Shown here one piece after another: positions 5,419-13,109 of a stretch of 20,969 bases of DNA (position 1 is its first letter; the number at the start of each line of letters is the position of its first letter). A model generated the notes under the pieces. It did not search any database. It had not been told where the DNA came from and saw nothing but the letters and a program-made list of their open reading frames with translations. The stretch comes from Croceibacterium_A sp044506885. Lineage in GTDB: Bacteria; Pseudomonadota; Alphaproteobacteria; Sphingomonadales; Sphingomonadaceae. Location: contig JBIQKC010000042.1 of assembly GCA_044506885.1 (NCBI GenBank), forward strand, positions 1-20,969, in the 5' to 3' direction. A program made the translations under genes and the position numbers.

Positions 5419-8249
5419 CAGAACGTCACCTTCACGCCGCCCTTCATCGTCCAGTTGTACTCCTCGTACTGGAGGAGATTCCGCTGGGCGCCGAGGGTGT
5501 TGTAAGCGAAGTACTTGGCGTTGTTCAGGTTGATCCATTCGTAGAACACCTGGACGTTGCCGGTCACGCGGTACTTGGCGCTCAGGTCGAGCTGGAAGTG
5601 GTTGTCCACGTAGCGGTCGAATTCCGCTTCGCTGCCCAATTCGTCCAGGTACTTGTCGCGATAGGTGCCGGCGAGGCGGATGCTGAACGGCCCCTTCTCG
5701 AACCCGATCGTGCCGTTCACCGTGTGCCGCGCGGTGGCCGGCAGCGTGACTTTGCGCAGGTCCGTCGGATCGCCGTCGTTCGGCACCCAGCCGGTCGCGT
5801 GGGTATAGGTATAGTTCGCCTGCAACAGCAGCCCGTCGAACGGTTCCGGCAGCATCGACATCTGCTGCGCGACGCCCAGCTCCAGGCCGTAGATCTTCGC
5901 CGTATCGCCGTTGATCGGGATCGACGCCTGGTCGAAATCGATGCCCAGCCAGGCGCCGTCGCGGCGCTCGGTATCGACGATGAAGTTCTTCACGTCCTTA
6001 TAGAACACCGCCGCCGAGATCGCGCCGTTGCTGGTCATGTAGTGTTCGAACGAGGCGTCGAAGTTCCACGCCAGGTACGGCAGCAGGTCCGGGTTGCCGA
6101 ACGAACCTTCGACTTCGTCCTCGTCGTTCTGCTCGATCTCGAAGCGCGGGGCGAGCTTCGACAGCTTCGGCCGCACCAGGCTGCGATAGACCGCGCCGCG
6201 CAGCACGATGTCGGCCTGCGGCTCGAACCGGACGTTGAGGCTCGGCAGCCAGTGGCCATAGTCGCGCTCGAATGCGATCGGCGTGACGACAACGGTATCG
6301 TCGTCCGCCGTCGTCTCGTCGGGCAGCGTGCCGCCTTCCTCCACCAGCAGCACCGAATTGCCGGTGATGGTGTTAGAAGTGCGTTCGTAGCGCACGCCGC
6401 CGATCACCCGCAGCGTGTCGCTGTCGTAGCGGCCGAGCAGGTAGGCGGCCAGGATGTCCTCGTCGACCGCATAGTCCGACACCGCGCTGTCGAAGCGGGT
6501 ATCCACTTCCTGCAATTCGAACTCGCCGAAGTTCGCTTCGAAGAAGGCGCGCGAACTGTCGTAGTCGGCGACCGGCCCCATATCGACCAGGCGATAGGTC
6601 TGCTCTCCCAGCACATCGGCCAGGGTGAAGGCGCCGTGCTCGTAGAACCGGATTTCGGCGTCGTAGCTCTTCTCGCGCCAGCGGCCCTTGCCGCCGGCCT
6701 GCACGGTGAATTCGCCGGTATCGAGCGCGAAGGTGCGGCCGAAGTCGAGCTTGGCCGAATATTCCTCGTCCTGCGCATCGGACAGCGCCGTCAATTCGAT
6801 CTCGTTGAGCTCGTAAGTCGACGGATCGAGGAAATCGCCCGGCGCGCTGATCGCCGAATAGACCGGCACGCGCGGATCGCCGTAGTCGACGCCCAGCACC
6901 AGCCCGTCGCCGTCGAAATCGCGCTCGAACTGCACCGGATCGAGGCTGTTGTTCTCGCGCTCCGACGATTTCGCCCAGGCGACGCCGTATTCGGCGAACC
7001 ATTCGCCGGCATGCGTTTCGCCGCCGGCCGAGATCGAGCGGATCTTCTGCGTTTCGAAGCGGTCCTTGTGGTCGCGCTCGACGGTGAACTCCTGATCGCC
7101 GTCATCGAACAGCGCGGTCGCGCCGTCGAAGCCGCTCGGGCCGTCGTCCTCGAAATCGCCGAGGTCGAACGTGGTGCGGCGGCGGTATTCCTGGTCGTCG
7201 AACTGGCTGTAGATGCCGCGCACGTAGAGTTCGGTGGTTTCCCCGGCGCGGAAATCGAAGTTCAGCGATCCGCTGATCCGCTCGCGCTCGACGTCGTAGT
7301 CGCGGTATTCGAGCGTCGCCGCGAAGGGCGCGCCGCCGGCATCGGTCCAGTCGTCCGCCTCGATGTTGTCGGTTTCGAACTTGCGCTTGTAGTACGATGC
7401 GCCGCCCGACACGCCGACGTTGTCCAACAGGCGGAACGCGAAGTCCACGCTGCCCTTGGGCGTCAATTCGCCGGCATAGTCGTTGTAGCTGCCTTCCAGC
7501 TCCGCGCCGATGTGGTTGCGGCGGCGGTTGAAGGCGCTGGTGGTGTTGATTTCCACCGAAGCGCCGATGGTGTCGGCGTCCATGTCGGGGGTCAGCGACT
7601 TCTTGACCTCGATCGATTCGATGATGTCGCTCGAAATCACGTCGAGCGCCACCGAGCGGACATCGCTTTCCGGCGCCGGCAGGCGCACGCCGTTGACCGA
7701 GCTGGCCACCAGCTCCGGATCGAGGCCGCGGATCGACACGAAACGCCCTTCGCCCTGGTCGTTGAGAATGTTCACGCCCGGCAGGCGGCGCAGCGATTCG
7801 GCCACGTTCTGATCGGGGAACTGGCCGATGGCGTCGCGGGTCAGGACATCGCTGACCACGTCGGAAGACCGCTTGCGCGACAGCGCGCTGGCCTGGTTGG
7901 CCCCCAGCCCGAGCACGAGAATCTGCGAGGACGCATCGCCGCCGAGCACGAAATCGGCCCGCACCGCGCCGGTCTCGGGCACTTGCAGGACGATGGTCTC
8001 GGGCTCCGCGCCGACGTAGCGCGCCTCGAGCGTATAGGTGCCGGCGGGCAGCCCGACGAACCGGAACGAGCCGTCGCTGCCGGTTACCGTCTCGCGGCCG
8101 AGTTCGGCGATGCGCACGGTGGCGGCCTGAAGCGCGATGGTGTCGCTGCCGTCGACCACGGTGCCGTTCACTTCGCCGGCAATCGCGGGGACGGCGGCCA
8201 CGGCAAGGGCGAAACCGCTGGTGGAAACGAACAGACGCTTCAAAGTCAT
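5418..8249 (-). CDS. TonB-dependent outer-membrane receptor, phytase-linked
   Basis: This 943-aa protein has a signal peptide (1-24, ending AAVPAIAG), a carboxypeptidase-regulatory-like beta domain (about 25-103, GSDGSFRFVGLPAGTYTLEA), a plug domain (about 125-235, with SDVLTRDAIGQFPDQNVAESL and FVSIRGLDPELV), and a long beta-barrel ending in the aromatic terminal signature KVTF. The layout is that of the Xanthomonas/Caulobacter-type receptors abundant in sphingomonads. It would import a ligand across the outer membrane using TonB energy. Coupling to the phytase by TGATG overlap argues that the ligand is phytate, an inositol phosphate or a complex of it (inference). ATG 8249 is chosen because GGAGG lies 9 nt upstream and the signal peptide follows directly; an 18-residue upstream extension is not supported. 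Confidence 0.94.
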   Translation of the reverse strand: MTLKRLFVSTSGFALAVAAVPAIAGEVNGTVVDGSDTIALQAATVRIAELGRETVTGSDGSFRFVGLPAGTYTLEARYVGAEPETIVLQVPETGAVRADFVLGGDASSQILVLGLGANQASALSRKRSSDVVSDVLTRDAIGQFPDQNVAESLRRLPGVNILNDQGEGRFVSIRGLDPELVASSVNGVRLPAPESDVRSVALDVISSDIIESIEVKKSLTPDMDADTIGASVEINTTSAFNRRRNHIGAELEGSYNDYAGELTPKGSVDFAFRLLDNVGVSGGASYYKRKFETDNIEADDWTDAGGAPFAATLEYRDYDVERERISGSLNFDFRAGETTELYVRGIYSQFDDQEYRRRTTFDLGDFEDDGPSGFDGATALFDDGDQEFTVERDHKDRFETQKIRSISAGGETHAGEWFAEYGVAWAKSSERENNSLDPVQFERDFDGDGLVLGVDYGDPRVPVYSAISAPGDFLDPSTYELNEIELTALSDAQDEEYSAKLDFGRTFALDTGEFTVQAGGKGRWREKSYDAEIRFYEHGAFTLADVLGEQTYRLVDMGPVADYDSSRAFFEANFGEFELQEVDTRFDSAVSDYAVDEDILAAYLLGRYDSDTLRVIGGVRYERTSNTITGNSVLLVEEGGTLPDETTADDDTVVVTPIAFERDYGHWLPSLNVRFEPQADIVLRGAVYRSLVRPKLSKLAPRFEIEQNDEDEVEGSFGNPDLLPYLAWNFDASFEHYMTSNGAISAAVFYKDVKNFIVDTERRDGAWLGIDFDQASIPINGDTAKIYGLELGVAQQMSMLPEPFDGLLLQANYTYTHATGWVPNDGDPTDLRKVTLPATARHTVNGTIGFEKGPFSIRLAGTYRDKYLDELGSEAEFDRYVDNHFQLDLSAKYRVTGNVQVFYEWINLNNAKYFAYNTLGAQRNLLQYEEYNWTMKGGVKVTF

Positions 8250-8316
8250 TCCGGGGAACCTCCGATTGAGTTGGAGGGCCCCTAGGAACGGCGCGTGACT
8301 CATCCGCGTCGATTGG

Positions 8317-8334
8317 ATTGCCGATTTATGACAG
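8317..8334 (-). promoter_or_regulatory. Candidate Pho box upstream of the TonB receptor-phytase operon
   Basis: The minus strand reads CTGTCATAAATCGGCAAT. The PhoB consensus is CTGTCAT-AWAW-CTGTCAY: the first half-site and spacer match 11 of 11 and the second half-site 4 of 7 (15 of 18 overall). The site lies 68 bp upstream of the receptor ATG, a plausible place to substitute for a -35 box. No good -10 hexamer is visible at the expected distance. Confidence 0.5.
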
Positions 8335-8368
8335 CGCGCAGTGTGGCTTCAGCGCATCACTTGCGGCG

Positions 8369-10897
8369 TCAGAGGTCGGGCAGCGCCTGCTCCGCGAAGC
8401 CCCAGCCGGCCAGCGCCTTGCCCTGCGCCCGTTCGATCAGCCGCCGCGCATCGCCGATGGCGAACGGATGCGCGTTGTCGAACGCGTCGAGCTCGCTCCA
8501 GGCGATCGGCGACGCCACCGGCGCGTGGGATCGCGCGCGCGCCGAATAAGGCAGCACCGCCGTGCTCCCGCGCTGGTTGCGCAGGTAGTCGAGGAAGATG
8601 CGCCCTTTCCTCTTCGCCTTGCTCATGTTGGCGGTGAAGCGCTCGGGCTCGGCCAAGGCCAGCGCTTCGGCGAAGCGCTTCGCGAAATCCTTGTGCGCAT
8701 CCCACGAATGCCCCGGCGTCAGCGGCACGACGACGTGGACGCCCTTGCCGCCCGTCAGCATCGCGAAGCTGACCAGCCCGAGATCGGCCAGCCGCTTGCG
8801 GATGTCGCCGGCGGCCCTCCTCACATCGGCGAAGTCGAGCCCTTCGTCGGGATCGAGGTCGAACACCATCCGGTCCGGGGCCTCGACATCGCTGGCCAGG
8901 CTGCCCCAGCCGTGGAATTCGATCGTGCCCATCTGCACGCAGGCGAGGATGCCCGCGGCATCGTCGATATAGAGATAGTCCTCCGTCCCGCCGTCCTTCT
9001 CTCTGATCGGCACATGGCGGACATGCGGGCCGAACGAGCCGCTGTCGTGCTTCTGGAAGAAGCATTTCTTCGCCCGCCCCTGCGGGCACCGCACCAGGCT
9101 CACCGGCCGTCCCGCCGCCCACGGCAGCATCAGCGGCGCGAGAGCGCGGTAGTAGGCGGCAAGATCGCCCTTGGTCTGTCCGCTGTCGGGAAAGATCACC
9201 CGGCCGGGGTTGGAAATCTCCACCTCGTCATCGGGCTCCGGCGCGTCCTCCGGCTGTTCGGGTTGCACGTCGTCCGCCTCCTTGTCGCCGCGCAGCCCGA
9301 TGAAGCTGCCGTGGCGCACGTTTCCGCCACCCTTCTCATTGGGGCCGGTGAACTCGCTGAACGCCACTTCCGCCACCAGCTTTGGCGAAAGCCAGGTCAC
9401 GCCCCGGCTCTCCGCCCGCCCGACCTCGGCCGGCGCGGTCTTGCGCTCTATCCGGGCGAACCTGGCGGCCAGATCGCGCAGCGTATCGGCGCTGAAGCCG
9501 GTGCCGACATTGCCCTTGTACACCAGCTCGCCGCCTTCATGCTGCGCCAGCAGCAGCGATGAGAACGGCCGCCCCTTGGCGCTCGACTTCTTCCAGCCGA
9601 TCACCACGAATTCCTGCCGCAAGGTGCATTTGACCTTCACCCAGTTGCGCGTCCGCCCAGAAACGTACCTGGCGTCGGCCTTCTTGGAGATGATCCCCTC
9701 CTGCCCCGCGCCGCACATCGCGCGATAGAGCTTCTCGCCCGCGCCGATCACGTGGTCGGCGACATGGATCGGCGGCTCCGCGCCCGCCAGCAATGCCTCC
9801 AGCCGCTCCTTGCGCTCGATCTGGGTCAGCTTCGCCAGATCGCGCCCGTCCACCGACAGCAGGTCGAACGCATGGAAGCTCAGCTTGTCGCTGTCTGTCT
9901 GCGCCCCGTGCCCCCGCTTGAGCACCGCCTGGAGCGCGGAGAAGTCCGGATTGCCGTCCTCGCCGTATGCGACGATCTCTCCGTCGATCAGGCACGGCGG
10001 CAGGTCGAGCGTCTCGAAGCGCGCCACCAGCGGCGCAAACTTGTCTCTCCAGTCCTTGCCGCTGCGGGTGAAGACCCGCACGGCATCGCCCGCACACGAA
10101 ACCAGCGCGCGATAGCCGTCGAACTTGATTTCGTGCAGCCAGCCGTTTCCGGCAGGGACGGCGTCAACCAGCGTCGCCAGTTGCGGCGCGCGGAAGGCCG
10201 GCGGCTTGCCCGGCGCGGCCTTCCGCCTCTTCCTGCCGGCGGTCTCGTTCCGCTTCGCCGCCTTCCGCATCACCCCGACAAAGGCCTCGCCCTTCTTGCC
10301 CGCGAGCGAGAACGCGCCCTGTCTGTCGGCCGCGATCTCGGCCATCGAACGGCCAGTCAGCACGCTCGTCAGGCATTGCTCGACCAGACCGTCGCCCGGC
10401 TCCGCGTATTCGTCCTCCAGCTTGCGCAGCAGCCAGTTCTCGCGCTTCTCGCCCGGCTTCTTCTTCAGCCGCACCAGCAGCCACTCGCCCTTCATCCGCT
10501 CGCCGTGGAGCGTGAAGTGCAGGTGGCCCTTCTCGATGTCCTTCCAGCTCTTGCCTTCGACCGGCTCCCACGTCCCCCGGTCCCACAGCATCACCGCGCC
10601 GCCGCCGTATTCGCCCTTGGGGATCGTCCCCTCGAACCCGGCATAGGCCATCGGATGGTCCTCGGTCCGCACCGCCAGCCGCTTGACGTCGGGATCGGGC
10701 GAAGGGCCCTTGGTCACCGCCCAGGACTTGAGCACCCCGTCCGCCTCCAGCCGGAAATCCCAGTGCAGCCGCGTCGCCGCGTGCTTCTGCACGATGAAGC
10801 GGTTGCCCTCGCCCTTCTCCAGCTTTCCCGCCGGCTCGGCGGTCTTCGCGAAGTCCCGCTTGCGGTTGTATTCCGCCAGGGAACCCCGTCGCGTCAC
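8369..10897 (-). CDS. ligD: Multifunctional ATP-dependent DNA ligase D
   Basis: This 842-aa enzyme does the end-processing, filling and sealing steps of bacterial non-homologous end joining with Ku. The domain order is phosphoesterase, ligase, polymerase. The phosphoesterase part (1-170) shows FIVQKHAATRLHWDFR with H39 and H45, EDHPMAYAGFEG, and IPKGEYGGG. A basic linker follows (about 205-230). The ligase core (about 238-530) has the adenylated lysine K258 in EIKFDG. The polymerase domain (about 560-842) has the metal-binding pair D680 and D682 in FDLDPDEG, TGGKGVHV, and LDYLRNQRGSTAV. All signature residues are present. The GTG start at 10897 overlaps the stop of the upstream gene as GTGA, so translation is coupled. 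Ku lies two genes upstream in the same direction. Confidence 0.95.
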   Translation of the reverse strand: MTRRGSLAEYNRKRDFAKTAEPAGKLEKGEGNRFIVQKHAATRLHWDFRLEADGVLKSWAVTKGPSPDPDVKRLAVRTEDHPMAYAGFEGTIPKGEYGGGAVMLWDRGTWEPVEGKSWKDIEKGHLHFTLHGERMKGEWLLVRLKKKPGEKRENWLLRKLEDEYAEPGDGLVEQCLTSVLTGRSMAEIAADRQGAFSLAGKKGEAFVGVMRKAAKRNETAGRKRRKAAPGKPPAFRAPQLATLVDAVPAGNGWLHEIKFDGYRALVSCAGDAVRVFTRSGKDWRDKFAPLVARFETLDLPPCLIDGEIVAYGEDGNPDFSALQAVLKRGHGAQTDSDKLSFHAFDLLSVDGRDLAKLTQIERKERLEALLAGAEPPIHVADHVIGAGEKLYRAMCGAGQEGIISKKADARYVSGRTRNWVKVKCTLRQEFVVIGWKKSSAKGRPFSSLLLAQHEGGELVYKGNVGTGFSADTLRDLAARFARIERKTAPAEVGRAESRGVTWLSPKLVAEVAFSEFTGPNEKGGGNVRHGSFIGLRGDKEADDVQPEQPEDAPEPDDEVEISNPGRVIFPDSGQTKGDLAAYYRALAPLMLPWAAGRPVSLVRCPQGRAKKCFFQKHDSGSFGPHVRHVPIREKDGGTEDYLYIDDAAGILACVQMGTIEFHGWGSLASDVEAPDRMVFDLDPDEGLDFADVRRAAGDIRKRLADLGLVSFAMLTGGKGVHVVVPLTPGHSWDAHKDFAKRFAEALALAEPERFTANMSKAKRKGRIFLDYLRNQRGSTAVLPYSARARSHAPVASPIAWSELDAFDNAHPFAIGDARRLIERAQGKALAGWGFAEQALPDL

Positions 10898-11364
10898 CGG
10901 GTATAGTCCTCGTCCGGAAAGAACCGCCGCTCGACCAGCCCCAGCACGGTCAGCATCAGGATCGAGATCGTCCCGCCGATCGCCACCAGCGGCCACTGCG
11001 CCGCCCCGCAGGCCACGCCGATCACCGCCGTCAGCCACAGGTGCGCGGCGGTGGTCAGGTTCTTCACCCGGCCCCGGCTGAACACGATCAGCCCCGCGCC
11101 GATGATGCCGATGAACGCGCCCGTCGCTTCGAATATCCGCAGCACGTCGGCCCGCTCGCCGCCGATTTGCAGATAGAGCGCTATCATCGACACGGTCATC
11201 GTCGCCGCCGAAAAGCACACCAGCCCGTGCGTGCGCAGCCCGGCGGCGCGCCCGCGCGCCTCGCGGTCGATGCCCAGCAGCAGCCCGACCACCGCCGCCA
11301 CGCCCAACCGGGCCAGCAGATCCAGATCGAGCCAGTGGACGAGGACGGGCGGGTTCAGTTCCAT
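10894..11364 (-). CDS. MgtC/SapB-family membrane protein
   Basis: The 156-aa protein has a hydrophobic helix carrying RLGVAAVVGLLLGIDREARGRAAGLRTHGLVC (about 18-50), the diagnostic MgtC N-terminal pattern (GIxRE...AGLRTH), then further helices (TMTVSMIALYL, AFIGIIGAGLIVFS, LWLTAVIGVACGAA, ISILMLTVLGL). The C-terminus is short, lacking the cytoplasmic ACT-like domain of Salmonella MgtC, as is usual for the short SapB-like members. Members relate to magnesium homeostasis or membrane energetics; the role here is unknown. ATG 11364 has a purine-rich GGGGG stretch upstream. An extension to 11460 would run through a palindromic repeat and is rejected. It sits between Ku and LigD, overlapping LigD by 4 nt. 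Confidence 0.88.
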   Translation of the reverse strand: MELNPPVLVHWLDLDLLARLGVAAVVGLLLGIDREARGRAAGLRTHGLVCFSAATMTVSMIALYLQIGGERADVLRIFEATGAFIGIIGAGLIVFSRGRVKNLTTAAHLWLTAVIGVACGAAQWPLVAIGGTISILMLTVLGLVERRFFPDEDYTR

Positions 11365-11388
11365 GGGCCGCCCCCGACTTTCGGTTCC

Positions 11389-11410
11389 CCCCTCCCCTTC
11401 AGGGGAGGGG
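11389..11410. repeat. Palindromic intergenic repeat, copy 1
   Basis: CCCCTCCCC and GGGGAGGGG (9 bp each) flank a TTCA loop. With the following G-rich tail to about 11422 it matches 11453-11487 in inverted orientation. Such G/C-rich hairpins recur between genes in many alphaproteobacteria. Confidence 0.7.
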
Positions 11411-11465
11411 CAGGGGGTGGGGCATGTCCGAAAGCACAATGACAGAATGACAGCCCCCACCCCAA

Positions 11466-11487
11466 CCCCTCCCCTGAAGGGGAGGGG
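11466..11487. repeat. Palindromic intergenic repeat, copy 2 (inverted relative to copy 1)
   Basis: CCCCTCCCC and GGGGAGGGG around TGAA, preceded by the C-rich counterpart of the copy 1 tail. The two copies, about 55 bp apart, could form separate hairpins or one long stem between Ku and the MgtC-like gene. Confidence 0.7.
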
Positions 11488-11506
11488 CCTCTGACCGGCT
11501 TCACCC

Positions 11507-12358
11507 TCACGCCCGCTTCCGCGCCGGCGCGGCCTTCTTCGCCGCAGCCTTCTTCGCGCCGCTTTTACCCTCGTCGCCGACTGACTTCTTGAGCGCCGCC
11601 ATCAGGTCGATCACGTTGCTGCCGCGCGCGATCTCGGGTTCCTCGACATCCTCGAGGATCTTCTTGCCCTTGGCCTTCTGCTTCTTGGCGATGAGCTTCT
11701 TCAGCGCGTCGACGTAGCGATCATGGAACTCGGCGGGATCGAACGGCGCGCTGCGCTGGTCGATCAGCGCGGTGGCAAGGTCCAGCAGGGCCTTGTCGGG
11801 CTTCGTCGCGGGTATGTCCCTGAAATAGTCCTGCGCCTTTCGGACCTCGTCTTCGTAGCGCAGCGTTTCGAGCACGAGACCCTTGCCGCACGGCTTGAGG
11901 CTGACCAGCGTCTCGCGCCCGCGCACCGAGATCTGGCCGATCCCGACCTTGTTCGACGCCTTGAGGGCGTCGCGCAGCACGATGAAGGCCTCTTCGGCGA
12001 GGTCGTCCGCGGGCACGACGTAGTACGGCTTCTCGAAGTAGAACACGTCGATCTCGCCGGCGTCGACGAACTGCACCAGGTCGAGCGTCTTGCGGCTCTC
12101 GACCTTGGCGGCCTCGATCTCGTCGTCGTCGAGCAGCACGTAAGTGCCCTTTGAGACCTCGTAGCCCTTGACGATCTCGTCGCGGTCGACCGGTCCGATG
12201 CCCTGAACCACCTTCTCGTAATTGATCCGCTTGCCGCTCGGCTCGTGGATCTGGTGGAAGCTGATCGTGGCGCCGCTCTTGGTCGCGGCGTAGACCTCGA
12301 CCGGGATCGACACCAGCGCGAGACGGATCTGACCCTGCCAGTAGGCGCGTGCGGCCAT
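11507..12358 (-). CDS. ku: Ku homodimeric DNA end-binding protein
   Basis: This 283-aa protein binds double-strand ends and recruits LigD. It begins MAARAYWQGQIRLALVSIPV, the standard opening of prokaryotic Ku, followed by the beta-barrel core (SFHQIHEPSGKRINYEKVV, about 32-50), VDAGEIDVFYFEKPYYVVP (about 98-116), and the C-terminal helical region with PFDPAEFHDRY (about 206-216). The tail is Lys/Ala-rich (KSGAKKAAAKKAA), a non-specific DNA-binding extension seen in many bacterial Ku proteins. ATG 12358 has AGGAGG about 9 nt upstream. It is the first gene of a Ku > MgtC-like > LigD run, with 142 bp of palindromic spacer after it. Confidence 0.95.
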   Translation of the reverse strand: MAARAYWQGQIRLALVSIPVEVYAATKSGATISFHQIHEPSGKRINYEKVVQGIGPVDRDEIVKGYEVSKGTYVLLDDDEIEAAKVESRKTLDLVQFVDAGEIDVFYFEKPYYVVPADDLAEEAFIVLRDALKASNKVGIGQISVRGRETLVSLKPCGKGLVLETLRYEDEVRKAQDYFRDIPATKPDKALLDLATALIDQRSAPFDPAEFHDRYVDALKKLIAKKQKAKGKKILEDVEEPEIARGSNVIDLMAALKKSVGDEGKSGAKKAAAKKAAPARKRA

Positions 12359-12428
12359 GGGTGGTTTCCTCCTGTTGTGCGCAGGAGTCAGCGCGCGAGG
12401 GGGCGGGCGGTTCCGAAGCGGGCGGGAG

Positions 12429-13109
12429 TCAGACGAGCCGTCCGTCAAGCAGCGCGATGTGGCGCGGGCAGTGCGCGGCGACATGCTCGTCGTGGGTCGA
12501 GATGAGGAAGCAGGTGCCGGTGTCGCGGTTGATTTGCTCGAGCAGCGTCAGCACCTGGCCGGCGGAGCCGCGGTCGAGGTTCCCGGTCGGCTCGTCGGCC
12601 AGCACCAGCGCGGGTTCGTTGACCAGCGCGCGCGCCACCGCCACGCGCTGTCGCTGGCCGCCGGAAAGCGCTGCGGGACGATAGTTGCGACGGTCCTGCA
12701 GGCCGACTGCGTCGAGCAGCTCGGCGGCGCGGCGCCGCATCGCCGATGTCTCGCGCCCCGCCGCCGCAGCCGCCGGCATCATCACGTTCTCGAGCGCGGT
12801 GAGGTCGGGAAGCAAGTGGTGGAACTGGAAGACAAAGCCGATGTGCACGCTGCGAAAGCGCGTGCGCTCGGCATCGCTGGCCGCCACGAGATCGTGCCCG
12901 AGCATTTCGTGATGCCCGTCGGTGGCCCTCAGCAGGGTGCCGAGGATCGTCAGCAGCGTGCTCTTGCCCGAACCCGAGGGTCCGAGCAGGGCGGCGAGCT
13001 CGCCACGCGCGAGGTCGAGGTCGATGCCGCGCAGCACTTCGGTAGCAGCCTCGCCCTCGCCGAACACCTTCGTCAGCCCGCGCACGGTAACGAGCGGATC
13101 GCCGCTCAT
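12429..13109 (-). CDS. ABC transporter ATP-binding protein (LolD/MacB-type)
   Basis: The 226-aa ATPase powers the permease directly upstream. Walker A is GPSGSGKST (43-51), the Q-loop is Q95 in FVFQFHHLLPDL, the signature is LSGGQ (148-152), Walker B is ALVLADEP (167-174) with catalytic E173, and the switch histidine is H206 in STHDEH. ADEPTGNLD and the short length put it in the LolD/FtsE/MacB-type group, which drives substrate extrusion or extraction at the periplasmic face rather than uptake. The ATG at 13109 overlaps the permease stop as ATGA, so the two are translationally coupled. It is the last gene of the operon. Confidence 0.93.
   Translation of the reverse strand: MSGDPLVTVRGLTKVFGEGEAATEVLRGIDLDLARGELAALLGPSGSGKSTLLTILGTLLRATDGHHEMLGHDLVAASDAERTRFRSVHIGFVFQFHHLLPDLTALENVMMPAAAAAGRETSAMRRRAAELLDAVGLQDRRNYRPAALSGGQRQRVAVARALVNEPALVLADEPTGNLDRGSAGQVLTLLEQINRDTGTCFLISTHDEHVAAHCPRHIALLDGRLV

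Noticed and set aside
5598..8285. An 895-codon open frame antisense to the TonB receptor
   Set aside because: Its composition (runs of RR, VAV, HR) is the mirror of the receptor's codons, and it has no recognisable domain. The receptor on the other strand is unambiguous.
11365..11460. 32-residue N-terminal extension of the MgtC-like protein
   Set aside because: It is translated from the palindromic repeat (Pro/Glu/Gly-rich) and lacks family similarity.
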